From: Litoreibacter arenae DSM 19593
GTDB lineage: Bacteria; Pseudomonadota; Alphaproteobacteria; Rhodobacterales; Rhodobacteraceae
NCBI RefSeq assembly: GCF_000442275.2
Contig: NZ_KE557314.1
Span: 248,001-312,000 of the forward strand
Length of the DNA: 64,000 nucleotides
Reading direction: 5' to 3'
Every line of letters starts with the position of its first letter. The stretch's first letter is position 1. Shown in pieces: positions 34,337 through 44,255 of the stretch. Both the position numbers and the translations under genes were made by a program. The notes below the pieces were generated by a model. The model made no database searches, was not told the DNA's origin, and saw only the letters and a list, made by a program, of their open reading frames with translations.

Positions 34337-34412
34337 GGATTCGAACCCTCGAGACCCTTCCGGGCCTACTCCCTTAGCAGGGGAGCGCCTTCGACCACTC
34401 GGCCACGTCTCC
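34323..34412 (-). tRNA. tRNA-Ser (GCU anticodon)
   Basis: A 90-nt cloverleaf with the long variable arm of a serine tRNA. Acceptor GGAGACG pairs with CGTCTCC; the anticodon stem CTCCC/GGGAG encloses CTGCTAA, giving anticodon GCT, which reads AGC/AGU. The T-loop is TTCGAAT and CCA is encoded. Its 3' end overlaps the island's right repeat. Confidence 0.96.
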
Positions 34413-34799
34413 GCCGACCCGTTTAGCGATAGCTTTGAGAGGCAGCAACCGAAAATGGCACTCAGCAGGAAAATCGGGGTCAATCCCGCGCGTTAAGCTC
34501 CGCATACGGACCGCCAATACCCCCGACAGCGACGCCGCGCACCTACGCCCCGCGCGGGCGGTGTTTGTCGATGGCTCCGACCGCCAGGCAGAGCGATGCA
34601 ATGACTTGCTTGAGAAGATCGCAGTAGCGCGAACGTCCCTCGGATAGGCCGCGCGCCGCATTAACCCCATAAAGCCGCTGATCCATGCCATACGCTTTGC
34701 CGACAGGGTGCCGACGCTTCGCAGACGCCGGATTTTGGCCTCAAACCCCTTGTTAACCAGCGCATCCGCGTCTGATTCGACAGCCCTGTTTACCGGGCG
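34413..34799. other. 387-bp intergenic stretch between tRNA-Ser and ychF
   Basis: No supported gene. A minus-strand frame across part of it also covers the tRNA and has arginine-rich, low-complexity translation, so it was not accepted. The promoter of tRNA-Ser and the transcription end of ychF should lie here; no clear hairpin terminator was found by eye. Confidence 0.5.
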
Positions 34800-35897
34800 T
34801 TAATTGTTAAACAGGAAATGCAAAACGTCGCCGTCTTTAACCGTGTAGGCCTTACCCTCGGCCCGCATCTTGCCCGCTTCCTTCGCAGGCTGCTCCCCGC
34901 CCAACGTCACGAAATCATCATAGGCAATCGTCTCGGCGCGGATGAAGCCCTTCTCGAAATCGCCGTGAATAACCCCCGCCGCCTGCGGCGCGCGGGTGCC
35001 CTGTTTGATGGTCCAGGCACGGGCTTCTTTGGGGCCTACGGTGAAGTAGGTTTCCAGATGCAAAAGCTCGTATCCGGCGCGGATCAGGCGGTCGAGACCG
35101 GCCTCTTCCAGGCCCATCTCGGACAGGAACATCTCTGCCTCGTCGGCCTCCAGCTGCGAAATCTCTTCCTCGATCTGGGCCGAAATCACCACGGACGCCG
35201 CCCCCTGCTCCGCCGCCATCTGGGCGACCTTCTTGGAGAATTCGTTGCCCGTTGCAGACGACGCCTCGTCCACGTTGCACACATACAGGATCGGCTTAGA
35301 CGTCAGTAATTGCAGCATTTTCCATGCCTTTTTGTCGTCCTCGTCGACCTCAACAGTTCGCGCAGGCTTGCCGTCTTCCAGTGCCGCCATGGCGGTCCGC
35401 AACAGGCGTTCCTGCTGCACCGCCTCCTTGTCACCGCCGCGCACCTTGCGCACGATGTTGACCAGACGTTTCTCGATCGACTCCATGTCAGCGAGCATCA
35501 ATTCGGTCTCGATCACTTCTGCGTCCGCAACCGGGTCCACGCGGCCTTCCACATGGGTCACGTCGCCGTCTTCAAAGCAGCGCAGCACATGGGCAATCGC
35601 GTCGGTCTCGCGGATGTTGGCGAGGAACTGGTTGCCCAAACCCTCGCCCTTCGACGCGCCCTTCACCAGCCCGGCGATATCCACGAAGGTCATGCGGGTC
35701 GGGATGATCTGCTTGGAGCCCGCGATTTCCGCCAGCGTATCCAGCCGGGCATCGGGCACGGCGACCTCACCCACATTGGGCTCGATGGTGCAAAACGGAA
35801 AGTTCGCCGCCTGCGCCGCCGCGGTGCGGGTCAGCGCGTTGAACAACGTGGACTTGCCTACGTTCGGCAGCCCGACAATACCCATCTTGAAACCCAT
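34800..35897 (-). CDS. ychF: Redox-regulated P-loop ATPase YchF (Obg-related)
   Basis: A 365-residue protein of normal length. The P-loop is GLPNVGKST at residues 9-17, then VDIAGLVKGASKGEGLGNQFLANI (G3/switch II region) and a C-terminal TGS-type domain ending in YTVKDGDVLHFLFNN. The family hydrolyses ATP in preference to GTP because its G4 motif is altered (here LYVCNVDE). YchF binds ribosomes and modulates stress responses. It is transcribed alone on minus, divergent from trpA across 186 bases. Nothing in it is unusual. Confidence 0.96.
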   Translation of the reverse strand: MGFKMGIVGLPNVGKSTLFNALTRTAAAQAANFPFCTIEPNVGEVAVPDARLDTLAEIAGSKQIIPTRMTFVDIAGLVKGASKGEGLGNQFLANIRETDAIAHVLRCFEDGDVTHVEGRVDPVADAEVIETELMLADMESIEKRLVNIVRKVRGGDKEAVQQERLLRTAMAALEDGKPARTVEVDEDDKKAWKMLQLLTSKPILYVCNVDEASSATGNEFSKKVAQMAAEQGAASVVISAQIEEEISQLEADEAEMFLSEMGLEEAGLDRLIRAGYELLHLETYFTVGPKEARAWTIKQGTRAPQAAGVIHGDFEKGFIRAETIAYDDFVTLGGEQPAKEAGKMRAEGKAYTVKDGDVLHFLFNN

Positions 35898-36083
35898 GAC
35901 ACTCTCCTAGTTCCGGTTCGCGCGCATGTAGGGGCCGGGCGCGGGGCGGGTCAAGCATATATGGCTTTTTGGCCCGACCACGTATCGAGGGCTGCGCCGT
36001 AACCGAATAAATCCCACCTCCCCGTTGATTTCCCCCCGCGTCATGGTGCAAACCGCTGGAAGCTATAAGTCAGGGGACGGCAC

Positions 36084-36875
36084 ATGACTCGCATCGACGA
36101 CACATTCGCGCGGCTGAAGGACGAAGGCAAAAAGGCATTCGTGACCTATGTGATGGCGGGCGACCCTGACGAGGCCCGCGCGCTGGAGATCGTCAAGGGC
36201 CTGCCCGCCGCCGGCGTCGACATCATCGAGCTTGGCCTGCCCTTCACCGATCCCATGGCAGATGGCGAGACCATCCAGCTCGCGGGTCAACGTGCTCTTG
36301 AAGCAGGCATGACGCTGGAGAAATTCCTGCAATTCGTCCGCGACTTCCGTGCCACCGACGACACCACGCCCATCGTGATGATGGGCTACTACAACCCCAT
36401 CTATTCCCGCGGCGTCGAGCGCTTTCTGAAGGATGCACAAGAGGTCGGCATCGACGGTCTCATCATCGTGGACCTGCCCCCTGAAGAGGACGAGGAGCTG
36501 TGCATCCCCGCCCAGAAGGCAGGCCTCAACTTCATCCGGCTTGCCACCCCTACGACTGACGCGAAACGCCTGCCCAAGGTGCTGCAAAACACCTCCGGCT
36601 TCGTCTACTACGTCTCGATCACCGGCATCACCGGCGCCGCCGAGGCCAGCGCCACCGACGTCGCCCCCGAGGTTGCTCGCATCAAGGAAAGCACGGACCT
36701 GCCGGTCATCGTAGGCTTTGGTGTCAAGACCCCTGAGACCGCGCAAGCCGTCGCAGGCGTGGCGGACGGCACGGTCGTAGGCTCCGCCATCGTGCAGAAG
36801 ATTGCCAATGGCGACAGCACCGAGGACGTGCTGGCTTTCGTCAAGTCACTGGCCGACGGCGCGCATAGGGCGTAA
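36084..36875 (+). CDS. trpA: Tryptophan synthase alpha chain
   Basis: A 263-residue TIM barrel. Catalytic Glu49 and Asp60 are both present in [32 protein letters not shown] is loop 6, with [15 protein letters not shown] and VVGSAIV forming the phosphate site. The enzyme cleaves indole-glycerol phosphate to indole and glyceraldehyde 3-phosphate and channels indole to TrpB. Unusually, trpB and trpF are not adjacent but lie about 10 kb away on the minus strand at 46158-48089, so the pathway is split. The gene stands alone, followed by an aldehyde dehydrogenase after about 70 bases. Confidence 0.96.
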   Translation: MTRIDDTFARLKDEGKKAFVTYVMAGDPDEARALEIVKGLPAAGVDIIELGLPFTDPMADGETIQLAGQRALEAGMTLEKFLQFVRDFRATDDTTPIVMMGYYNPIYSRGVERFLKDAQEVGIDGLIIVDLPPEEDEELCIPAQKAGLNFIRLATPTTDAKRLPKVLQNTSGFVYYVSITGITGAAEASATDVAPEVARIKESTDLPVIVGFGVKTPETAQAVAGVADGTVVGSAIVQKIANGDSTEDVLAFVKSLADGAHRA

Positions 36876-36944
36876 CGCCTCAAGGAACTCTCCGGCACCA
36901 CTGCTCTTTGTCTTGCAAATCACCCTTTGCAGGAGAACGAACAC

Positions 36945-38324
36945 ATGGCCGACGCGCTGAAGACGATCAACCCGACCAACGGCAAAGAAATCCAAAGCTA
37001 CCCGCTGATGACGGACGCACAATATAATGACGCCATCGAGGCATGTCATGCTGCGTTCGAGGACTGGCGTCATGTCCCCGCCAAGGACCGCGCCGCGACC
37101 ATCAAGAAGATCGGTGAGGCGCTGCGGAACAACGCGGACAAGCTCGCCAATCTGATGACCGAGGAGATGGGCAAGCTGCTATCTCAAAGCTATCAGGAGG
37201 TCGAGCTTTGCGCCGCGATCTGCGACTGGACCGCGCAGAACGGCCCAGATGAGCTGGCCTCCGAGGAACGCGATCTGGGCGACACCGGCACGGGCCACAT
37301 CGTCTATTCCCCCATCGGCGTGATCTATGGCATCCAGCCGTGGAACTACCCCGCATATCAGGTGATCCGTTACTCCATCGCCAACCTGATGGCGGGCAAT
37401 GGCGTGCTGCTCAAACACGCGGAATCGGTGACGGGCACTGGCCAGCTTCTGGGCGAGATCTACCGCGAGGCTGGCTTGCCGGAGCACCTGTTCACCGTGC
37501 TGACGATCAGCCACGACCAGTCCGACAAGGTGATCGAACATGACCTCGTGCGCGGCGTGACCCTGACCGGCAGCCCCGCTGCTGGCGAGCATGTCGGCGG
37601 ACGCGCCGCCAAGGCGCTGAAGAAGACGGTTTTGGAGCTTGGCTCCAACGACGCCTACATTGTGCTGGAGGACGCCGATCTGGAACAGGCAGTCCCGGCC
37701 TGCGTCAAGGGCCGCATCTACAATAATGGCGAGACCTGCATCGCCGCCAAACGGTTCGTGGTGGTGAACGCCGTCTACGACAAGTTCCGTGACGCCTTCG
37801 TCAAGGCGATGAAAGACCTCACGCTCGGCGACCCCACGTCGGAGGACGCCGATCTGGGACCCATGGCCCGCAAGGACCTGCGCGAAGACCTGCACGAGCA
37901 GGTGACCAAGAGCATCGCGAATGGCGCAAAGGTTTTGTGCGGTGGCGAGATGCCGGAGGGCGAAGGCTATTACTATCCCGCCACGGTTCTGGAAAACGTC
38001 ACCAGCGGCCAACCCGCCTATGACGACGAGCTGTTCGGCCCCGTCGCCGCGCTGATCCGTGCCAAGGATCAGGAAGACGCCATGCGTATCGCCAATGACA
38101 GCCGGTTCGGCCTCGGTGGCGCGATCTTCTCGCAGGATGTGGAGAAGGCGAAAGACCTTGCCGCTGCGCATTTCGACACCGGCATGGTGTTCATCAACGA
38201 TTTCGGTCTCGCCAATCCGAAGATGCCCTTCGGCGGGGTGAAACGCTCCGGCTATGGCCGCGAGCATGGCGGCTTCGGCATGAAGGAATTCGTCAACGTC
38301 AAAGGGATCACCGTCGCGGGGTGA
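36945..38324 (+). CDS. NAD(P)-dependent aldehyde dehydrogenase, succinate-semialdehyde type
   Basis: A 459-residue aldehyde dehydrogenase. The general base Glu is in TVLELGSNDAYIVLEDADLE and the nucleophilic Cys in YNNGETCIAAKRF; PWNYPAYQVIR and GVTLTGSPAAGEHVG give the cofactor-binding part, and MPFGGVKRSGYGREHG the C-terminal substrate funnel. Closest by eye are the short succinate-semialdehyde dehydrogenases (about 455-460 residues). AGGAGA lies 10 bases before the ATG at 36945; an in-frame start 18 bases earlier is less likely. It probably oxidises succinate semialdehyde or a similar aldehyde to the acid. It is followed by the lactate dehydrogenase-type gene after about 80 bases. Confidence 0.9.
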   Translation: MADALKTINPTNGKEIQSYPLMTDAQYNDAIEACHAAFEDWRHVPAKDRAATIKKIGEALRNNADKLANLMTEEMGKLLSQSYQEVELCAAICDWTAQNGPDELASEERDLGDTGTGHIVYSPIGVIYGIQPWNYPAYQVIRYSIANLMAGNGVLLKHAESVTGTGQLLGEIYREAGLPEHLFTVLTISHDQSDKVIEHDLVRGVTLTGSPAAGEHVGGRAAKALKKTVLELGSNDAYIVLEDADLEQAVPACVKGRIYNNGETCIAAKRFVVVNAVYDKFRDAFVKAMKDLTLGDPTSEDADLGPMARKDLREDLHEQVTKSIANGAKVLCGGEMPEGEGYYYPATVLENVTSGQPAYDDELFGPVAALIRAKDQEDAMRIANDSRFGLGGAIFSQDVEKAKDLAAAHFDTGMVFINDFGLANPKMPFGGVKRSGYGREHGGFGMKEFVNVKGITVAG

Positions 38325-38405
38325 GGCGCAGCCATTGTCGCATTGACTCAAAACCGTCCAGATTGGTAATAACACCTAACCAATTTGGACGGTAAAGGCT
38401 GCGAA

Positions 38406-39569
38406 ATGGCTAAAATCACTGAAATCGAAGACCTGAAGCGCATCTACAAGCGGCGCACGCCCAAGATGTTCTACGATTACTGCGAAAGCGGCAGCTGGAC
38501 CGAGCAGACCTTCCGCGAGAACTCCTCGGACTTCGATCTGATCAAACTGCGCCAGCGGGTTGCTGTCGACATGACCGGTCGCAGCACCGCCAGCCAGATG
38601 ATCGGGCAGGACGTGGCGATGCCCGTAGCACTTGCCCCGGTCGGCTCCACCGGCATGCAGCACGCCGACGGCGAAATCCTCGCCGCCAAGGCCGCCGAGA
38701 AATTCGGCGTGCCGTTCACCCTGTCCACCATGTCCGTCTGTTCGCTCGAAGACGTGGCCGAGAACACCACCAAGCCGTTCTGGTTCCAGCTCTATGTCAT
38801 GAAGGACCGCGAATTCACCAAACGCGCCATCCAGCGCGCGAAAGACGCAAAATGCTCCGCCCTTGTGCTGACGCTGGACCTGCAAATTCTGGGCCAACGT
38901 CACAAGGACATCAAGAATGGCCTGACGGTGCCGATCAAGCTATCCCCGCATACGATCCTCGATCTTGCCACCAAATGGCGGTGGGGCTTGCAGATGATGA
39001 AAACCAAGCGCCGCAGCTTCGGCAATATCGTCGGCCATATCGACGGGATCACCGACATGAGTTCCCTGTCCGTCTGGGCGGCGGAAAGTTTCGATCCAAA
39101 GCTCGACTGGGACTATGTTAAAGAGATCAAAGAACTCTGGGGTGGCCCGCTGATCCTGAAAGGTATTTTGGACGCGGATGATGCCGAAATGGCCCTGAAC
39201 GTGGGCGCCGACGCGATCGTGGTCTCAAACCACGGCGGGCGGCAGTTGGACGGGGCGATGTCGTCGATCAAGGCCTTGCCGTCGATCATGGACGCGGTGG
39301 GCGACAAGATTGAGGTGCATCTGGACAGCGGCATCCGCTCCGGCCAAGACGTGCTAAAGGCCTTGGCCATGGGCGCGACAGGCACCTATATCGGCCGCGC
39401 CTTCATTTACGGGCTGGGCGCAATGGGACAACACGGCGTCGAGGAGGCCCTGCGCGTCATCCACAAGGAACTCGACGTCACGATGGCCTTGTGCGGCGAA
39501 ACCAAGGTGCAGGACCTCGGCAAGCACAACCTGCTGGTGCCGCGCGACTTCTACGGCGATTGGGCCTAA
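38406..39569 (+). CDS. lldD: FMN-dependent alpha-hydroxy-acid dehydrogenase (L-lactate dehydrogenase type)
   Basis: A 387-residue TIM-barrel flavoprotein. PVALAPVGSTGMQHADGEI and FTLSTMSVCSLEDVA bind FMN, the active-site His and Arg lie in VVSNHGGRQLDGAMSS, and LDSGIRSGQDVLKALAMGAT is the phosphate site. Length and the WFQLYVMKDREFTKRAIQRA helix fit quinone-linked L-lactate dehydrogenase LldD; glycolate or mandelate oxidases are related alternatives. The ATG at 38406 is preferred to an upstream TTG. The stop codon overlaps that of the convergent MFS gene by 4 bases. Confidence 0.88.
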   Translation: MAKITEIEDLKRIYKRRTPKMFYDYCESGSWTEQTFRENSSDFDLIKLRQRVAVDMTGRSTASQMIGQDVAMPVALAPVGSTGMQHADGEILAAKAAEKFGVPFTLSTMSVCSLEDVAENTTKPFWFQLYVMKDREFTKRAIQRAKDAKCSALVLTLDLQILGQRHKDIKNGLTVPIKLSPHTILDLATKWRWGLQMMKTKRRSFGNIVGHIDGITDMSSLSVWAAESFDPKLDWDYVKEIKELWGGPLILKGILDADDAEMALNVGADAIVVSNHGGRQLDGAMSSIKALPSIMDAVGDKIEVHLDSGIRSGQDVLKALAMGATGTYIGRAFIYGLGAMGQHGVEEALRVIHKELDVTMALCGETKVQDLGKHNLLVPRDFYGDWA

Positions 39570-40699
39570 GCGCCACGTTTTCGCAGCGCGAAGACCAGCG
39601 GCAGCAGAAGCAAAAGCAACAGCGCGACCGCCCCGAAGGCGGCGCGCAACCCGAAGCCTTCGGACACGAACCCCATGATGGCAGGGGCGGCAAAGAAGCC
39701 CAGAAAGCCCAGAACAGCCGTGCGCGATATCGCCACCGTGCGCAGCGAAGGCGGCACCAGCCTGCCCACTAGCGCCAGCCCCATCGGGCCGATCACCGAG
39801 ATGCCCAGCCCCATGATGCCAAATCCCAGATAGGCGACCAGCGGGACAGGCGCGACCACGACCAGCATTGTACCCCCAACAGCCAGAACTGCCGCCCATA
39901 TGATAACGCGGGTCGTACTCAACCGCTCGCTGACCGCCTGCCCGCCATAACGGCCAACGGCCATGGTCAGCCCCAGCATCGTGGGCCCCAACGCGCCTTC
40001 CGCCGCGCTGCCGCCCAAGGTGCGTTCCACATGCAGCGCCGACCATGCCTCCACCGCCGCCTCCGACATGAAGGCGATCAGCACGACCGCGCCACACAAC
40101 AAGACTATCCCCCACGGTAAGGACGCGGGGGCGTCGCTCGCCTCGCTCGCCGCAGGCGTCATCCGAAGGCGGTGCACGAGCGCCAGCACAAGCACGGCCA
40201 GAACGGCGAACAAGGCCACCGGCGACACCCCGGCCTCCCGCGCCAACCCGGTGGCGAAAGCGCCAACCGCATAGGCCAGCGAAAACGTCCCGTGATTGGC
40301 GTTCATCAGGGACCGCCCGGACCGCGCCTCCAGATCGGACACGCGGGCGTTCATGATCACGTCGGTCAACCCCGATGCCAGCCCGCAGGCAAACATTGCC
40401 AGAAAGAAGCCGATAGGCGACGTGACGGCCCCGGGCAGCAGGAAGGCCAGCGACAGCGCAACGGCGCTCAATCCCATCGACCAACGCCCCAGCAGCCGGT
40501 CGACCAGTGGGGCAAACCACATCGTCGTCGCCAGCCCGCAGGCGGTGCCCAGCAGAAGCAGGCCGAACAGCCCGTCCCCCGCCCCGACGCGCTCTTTCAG
40601 CAGCGGCACAAGCGCGGCAAAACAGCCCCAGTAAAGGCCGAGGATGGCGAAAGCCAATGCGGGAATATGCGACAGGCGAAGGGCACTCAACACGGACAT
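39566..40699 (-). CDS. MFS transporter
   Basis: A 377-residue major facilitator protein with 12 hydrophobic helices. The [19 protein letters not shown] first helix, the charged loop [15 protein letters not shown] after helix 2 (motif A position) and [19 protein letters not shown] fit the family. The last helices are leucine-rich ([14 protein letters not shown]). The subgroup resembles YbjJ/inner-membrane MFS proteins of unknown substrate. The ATG at 40699 opens the first helix; a longer frame adds a GC-rich non-conserved leader. It converges with the lactate dehydrogenase gene and is divergent from rplY by 149 bases. Confidence 0.87.
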   Translation of the reverse strand: MSVLSALRLSHIPALAFAILGLYWGCFAALVPLLKERVGAGDGLFGLLLLGTACGLATTMWFAPLVDRLLGRWSMGLSAVALSLAFLLPGAVTSPIGFFLAMFACGLASGLTDVIMNARVSDLEARSGRSLMNANHGTFSLAYAVGAFATGLAREAGVSPVALFAVLAVLVLALVHRLRMTPAASEASDAPASLPWGIVLLCGAVVLIAFMSEAAVEAWSALHVERTLGGSAAEGALGPTMLGLTMAVGRYGGQAVSERLSTTRVIIWAAVLAVGGTMLVVVAPVPLVAYLGFGIMGLGISVIGPMGLALVGRLVPPSLRTVAISRTAVLGFLGFFAAPAIMGFVSEGFGLRAAFGAVALLLLLLLPLVFALRKRGA

Positions 40700-40848
40700 G
40701 GTGCCAGCGCTACCGTCCAGCCCGCGCCCACACAATGCAAAACCGCAAAAAGCCCTTCCCTATCTCACGATTCCCTCCTATACGGCACTCTTCACGCGGC
40801 CCGACACCCTTGGAGGCAGCCGCACTAACTTTGAAAAGGAATATAGTC

Positions 40849-41508
40849 ATGGCTGGTAAGATCCCTGATCTTGAAGTCGAGGCACGCGCGGGGACGGGCA
40901 AGGGGGCCGCTCGCGCAGCACGTCGTAACGACATGGTGCCAGGTATCGTTTATGGCGGCGGCGAAGACCCGCAGCCCATCCAGATCCCGTTCAACGTGTT
41001 GCTCAAGCGCTTGAAGGCAGGCCGCTTCATGTCCACATTGCAGAACATGAAAATCGAGGGGCAGGAAGATTTCCGCGTCATCTGCCGGAACGTGCAGCGC
41101 GATCTGGTCAAGGACCTGCCGACACATATCGACTTCATGCGTCTGCGCCGCACCTCCAAAATCAACCTGTTCATTCACGTTGATGTGGTTGGCGAAGACG
41201 TCTCCCCCGGCCTGAAAAAAGGTGGCACACTGACGCTCGTGCGTCCGGAAGTCGAGCTGATGGTCACTGCGGGCGATATCCCCGAGAGCATCACAATCGA
41301 CGTCTCCGAGGCAGAAGTCGGCGATAGCATCACGATCTCTTCGGTCAAGCTGCCCGAAGGTGCAGTCCCGACAATCGACCGTGACTTCGTGATCGCGACG
41401 CTGTCCGCTCCGTCCAGCCTGAAATCCGCAGGTGATGACGAGGACGAGACCGAAGAGACGGAAGTGCTCGAAGCACCCGCCATCGTGGGCGACGAAGCCG
41501 AGAGCTGA
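40849..41508 (+). CDS. rplY: 50S ribosomal protein L25/general stress protein Ctc
   Basis: A 219-residue two-domain L25 (Ctc form). The N-terminal 5S-rRNA-binding domain ([20 protein letters not shown], residues ~4-90) is followed by the C-terminal beta domain containing [20 protein letters not shown] and [20 protein letters not shown]. The tail after residue ~190 is acidic ([11 protein letters not shown]), as in many alphaproteobacteria. AAAGGA lies 9 bases before the ATG. A rho-independent terminator follows at 41536-41564, so rplY is probably monocistronic with respect to pth. Confidence 0.96.
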   Translation: MAGKIPDLEVEARAGTGKGAARAARRNDMVPGIVYGGGEDPQPIQIPFNVLLKRLKAGRFMSTLQNMKIEGQEDFRVICRNVQRDLVKDLPTHIDFMRLRRTSKINLFIHVDVVGEDVSPGLKKGGTLTLVRPEVELMVTAGDIPESITIDVSEAEVGDSITISSVKLPEGAVPTIDRDFVIATLSAPSSLKSAGDDEDETEETEVLEAPAIVGDEAES

Positions 41509-41535
41509 TCCCGCTCACATCGCAGCAAACACAAA

Positions 41536-41564
41536 ACGCGGGGCCTCAACAGCCTCGCGTTTTT
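41536..41564 (+). terminator. Rho-independent terminator after rplY
   Basis: Stem ACGCGGGGC / GCCTCGCGT (9 bp with one G-T wobble), 7-base loop, followed by TTTTTC. It lies 28 bases after the rplY stop. Confidence 0.85.
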
Positions 41565-41764
41565 CTTTGCGCAACCCGGATTTCTTTTTTCTCCAAATAC
41601 CTCCCCCGGAGGGCCCGCCAGCGCAAAACGTCATCGTCAGCGCTCAAAATGCAACATCTCGCCCTGCACTGTCCAAAACAATCAAGCGCCATGCGGCAGG
41701 CATGGCCCATTCCGATCACCGCTTCCCATTGGCACGCCGCATGAGTTCAGGCTATCAGGGATGC

Positions 41765-42439
41765 ATGAAACTCTTCGTAGGTCTCGGCAATCCGGGCGCA
41801 AAATACAGCCGCAACCGGCACAATATCGGCTTCATGGCCGTGGACCGCATAGCGGAGGACCACGGCTTCGCGCCGTGGAAGTTCAAATTTCAGGGCCAGA
41901 TCAGCGAAGGCCGCCTCGGCCATGAGAAGATCGTCCTTCTGAAGCCCACCACCTTCATGAACCTCTCCGGCCAATCCGTGGGCGAGGCGATGCGCTTCTA
42001 CAAACTCGACAGCACCGACGTGACCGTCTTCCATGACGAAATCGACCTCGCCCCCGCCAAGACCCGCGTGAAGGCCGGCGGCGGCCATGCAGGCCATAAC
42101 GGCTTGCGCTCGATACACCAGCATATCGGGCCGCATTACGACCGCGTGCGCCTTGGCGTGGGCCATCCCGGCCACAAGGACAAAGTGCCCTCCTATGTGC
42201 TCAGCGACTTCGCCAAAGCGGATCAGGACTGGCTCGACGACGTGCTCCGCGGTGTGTCCGATGGGGCTCCTCATCTGGCCGAAGGTGACGGCGCGAAATT
42301 CCTCAACGCGGTCGCCCTGCGCGTGGCCCCTGCCCGCTCATCGACCTCCAAGCCGAAAGCCGCCTCCAAAGCGGAACCGGAGCCAGAACCGGAAGACAGG
42401 CGCAACCCGCTGCAAAAGCTGATAGATCGTTTCAACTGA
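41765..42439 (+). CDS. pth: Peptidyl-tRNA hydrolase
   Basis: A 224-residue Pth. LFVGLGNPGAKYSRNRHNIGF carries the substrate-binding Asn and catalytic His19; LLKPTTFMNLSGQSV, VFHDEIDLAPAKTRVKAGGG and GHNGLRSIHQHIG complete the active site. It releases tRNA from peptidyl-tRNA that has dropped off ribosomes. The C-terminal ~35 residues (SSTSKPKAASKAEPEPEPED) are a low-complexity linker beyond the usual ~190-residue core. AGGGA precedes the ATG. It is downstream of rplY, a common arrangement, and 19 bases before a serine hydrolase gene that may share its transcript. Confidence 0.96.
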   Translation: MKLFVGLGNPGAKYSRNRHNIGFMAVDRIAEDHGFAPWKFKFQGQISEGRLGHEKIVLLKPTTFMNLSGQSVGEAMRFYKLDSTDVTVFHDEIDLAPAKTRVKAGGGHAGHNGLRSIHQHIGPHYDRVRLGVGHPGHKDKVPSYVLSDFAKADQDWLDDVLRGVSDGAPHLAEGDGAKFLNAVALRVAPARSSTSKPKAASKAEPEPEPEDRRNPLQKLIDRFN

Positions 42440-42458
42440 CCCGACCGGAGACCACCCC

Positions 42459-43622
42459 ATGCGATTGTTCTTGAAATGGGCCTTACGCCTTGTGGCGCTG
42501 CTGGTCGTCGTTGCGGTTCTCGCGGGCCTGTGGAAACGCGAGGAGCTGACCCGCCTCATGGCAGTCAACTCGCTCTTCGCGCCTGAAAAGATCGTCGACA
42601 ACTTCTCCAACATGAACAAGGCGTTCCTCTGGACGGAACTCACCCTGCCCAACGCCGCTCCAAGCCCCTTGCCCAAAGGTCCGGACGCCACCTTGCCCGC
42701 CCAAACACAAGACTGGATCGAGACACGGGACGTAACCGCACTGGTCGTCCTGAAGGACGGCCAGATCGTGCATGAAACCTACTACAAAGGCACCAAGGCC
42801 GGCGACCGCCGCATCTCGTGGTCGGTCGCCAAAAGCTACCTGTCTGCCCTGATGGGCGTGCTGCTGGAGGACGGCTCCATCGCCTCCATCGACGACCCGC
42901 TGACCAAATACGCGCCCAGCCTCATCGGCACCGCCTATGACGGCGCGTCGATCCGCAACGTGCTGAACATGGCCTCGGGCGTCACCTTCGACGAGGACTA
43001 TCTGGACAAATCCTCCGACATCAACCGCATGGGCCGCGTACTGGCCTTGGGCGGCACGATGGACGGGTTCACGACCGAGTTGACAGAAACCTTCGCCGAG
43101 CCGGGGCAGACCTGGCAATATGTCTCCATCGACACGCATGTGCTCTCCATGGTCATTCGTGGCGCGACCGGCCGCTCCATCGTCGACCTGATGAGCGAAA
43201 AGATCATCGGCCCCATGGGGCTTGAAACCGCGCCCTATTACCTGACCGACGGCGTCGGCGTGGCCTTCGTGCTGGGCGGGCTGAACATGACCACCCGTGA
43301 TTATGCCCGCATGGGCCAGATGTTCCTGCAACGGGGCCGCCTGAACGGCCAGCAGATCGTGCCCGCCGCATGGGTTGATGCCTCCACCACGCCCACCGCC
43401 CCCACTGCGCCCGGTGCCATAGGCTACGGCTTCCAATGGTGGATACCCAAGGGGGCAACCAAGGGCGAGTTCATGGCCCGCGGCGTCTACGGTCAGTATA
43501 TCTACATCAACCGCCCGCTTGGCGTCGTCATTGCCACCAACGCCGCCGACCGTAACTTCCGCGACGCGGGCGTCGCCGATGAAAACATCGCCATGTTCCG
43601 TGCTATCGCTTCGGCCTTGTAA
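42459..43622 (+). CDS. Class C beta-lactamase-fold serine hydrolase
   Basis: A 387-residue protein anchored by an N-terminal hydrophobic helix (residues ~8-25). The SxxK motif is S122-V-A-K125 in RRISWSVAKSYLSAL, the Tyr motif is in WQYVSIDTHVLSMV, and the third motif region is replaced by ARGVYGQYIYINRPLGVVIA, with no KTG visible. Relatives are esterases or 6-aminohexanoate-dimer hydrolase-like enzymes and D-amino-peptidases rather than true beta-lactamases. The catalytic domain should face the periplasm. It is 19 bases after pth. The natural substrate is unknown. Confidence 0.87.
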   Translation: MRLFLKWALRLVALLVVVAVLAGLWKREELTRLMAVNSLFAPEKIVDNFSNMNKAFLWTELTLPNAAPSPLPKGPDATLPAQTQDWIETRDVTALVVLKDGQIVHETYYKGTKAGDRRISWSVAKSYLSALMGVLLEDGSIASIDDPLTKYAPSLIGTAYDGASIRNVLNMASGVTFDEDYLDKSSDINRMGRVLALGGTMDGFTTELTETFAEPGQTWQYVSIDTHVLSMVIRGATGRSIVDLMSEKIIGPMGLETAPYYLTDGVGVAFVLGGLNMTTRDYARMGQMFLQRGRLNGQQIVPAAWVDASTTPTAPTAPGAIGYGFQWWIPKGATKGEFMARGVYGQYIYINRPLGVVIATNAADRNFRDAGVADENIAMFRAIASAL

Positions 43623-43719
43623 GCCTGGCCGCCTCACCTTGCGGCTTTCGCCCGGTGCGCTAGACTTGACCCATAGGCCGCGCCGATCTTCACGGCCGCT
43701 GGATCAACCGGAGCGCACC

Positions 43720-44097
43720 ATGGACAAAGACCCATCCCTCAACGTACTGGGCGACACGCTGAAAAGCTGCTCGGAAGACCCTGTCACCGGCTTTTTCCGA
43801 AACGGCTGCTGCGACACGGGGCCGATGGATCAAGGCAGCCACACGGTCTGCGCCATCATGACTGCGGAGTTCCTCGCCCTGTCAAAATATCTGGGCAACG
43901 ATCTCTCTACCCCGCGCCCGGAATACGGCTTCGCGGGCCTCAACCCCGGCGACCAATGGTGCCTATGCGCCGCACGTTTCTTGCAAGCCCATGACGAAGG
44001 CACGGCTCCGAAGGTCCGTCTCGCCTCCACTCATCAACGTGCACTCGATATCGTGCCGATGGAAATCCTCGTCAAAAACGCGCTCGACGCCAACTGA
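43720..44097 (+). CDS. DUF2237 family protein
   Basis: A 125-residue protein of the DUF2237 family, recognised by LKSCSEDPVTGFFRNGCCDTG, GSHTVCAIMTAEFLALSKYLGNDL, and FAGLNPGDQWCLCAARFLQA. Several conserved Cys (CCDTG, WCLCA) could bind a metal or form a redox site. Many family members have the same length. No enzymatic activity is established to my knowledge. CCGGAG lies 5-10 bases before the ATG at 43720. It stands alone after the serine hydrolase and is followed by a structured repeat. Confidence 0.82.
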   Translation: MDKDPSLNVLGDTLKSCSEDPVTGFFRNGCCDTGPMDQGSHTVCAIMTAEFLALSKYLGNDLSTPRPEYGFAGLNPGDQWCLCAARFLQAHDEGTAPKVRLASTHQRALDIVPMEILVKNALDAN

Positions 44098-44105
44098 CTT
44101 CTTTT

Positions 44106-44175
44106 TTCCGGAAATACCTCGGGGTGTGGGGCAGAGCCCCACATAAAATCGGGGGTGCGGGGGCAGCGCCCCCGC
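44106..44175. repeat. Intergenic hairpin repeat (AAATACCTC element)
   Basis: After the DUF2237 gene: AAATACCTC at 44112-44120, then two strong hairpins, TGTGGGGC-AGA-GCCCCACA (44125-44143) and GCGGGGGC-AGC-GCCCCCGC (44157-44175). A related copy with AAATACCTC and a CCTCC/GGAGG hairpin lies at 41595-41616. Such GC-rich elements are common between genes in Rhodobacteraceae and may terminate transcription. Confidence 0.65.
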
Positions 44176-44255
44176 TCTGGCGACTGCCGAAGGCAGGCGC
44201 AAAACCTCACCCATAGCGAAGCCGCCCGAGCGCTAACCCGGACGGCCTCATCTCT

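Noticed and set aside
34374-34691. A minus-strand frame of 105 codons next to tRNA-Ser
   Set aside because: It overlaps the tRNA gene and has an arginine-rich, non-conserved translation.
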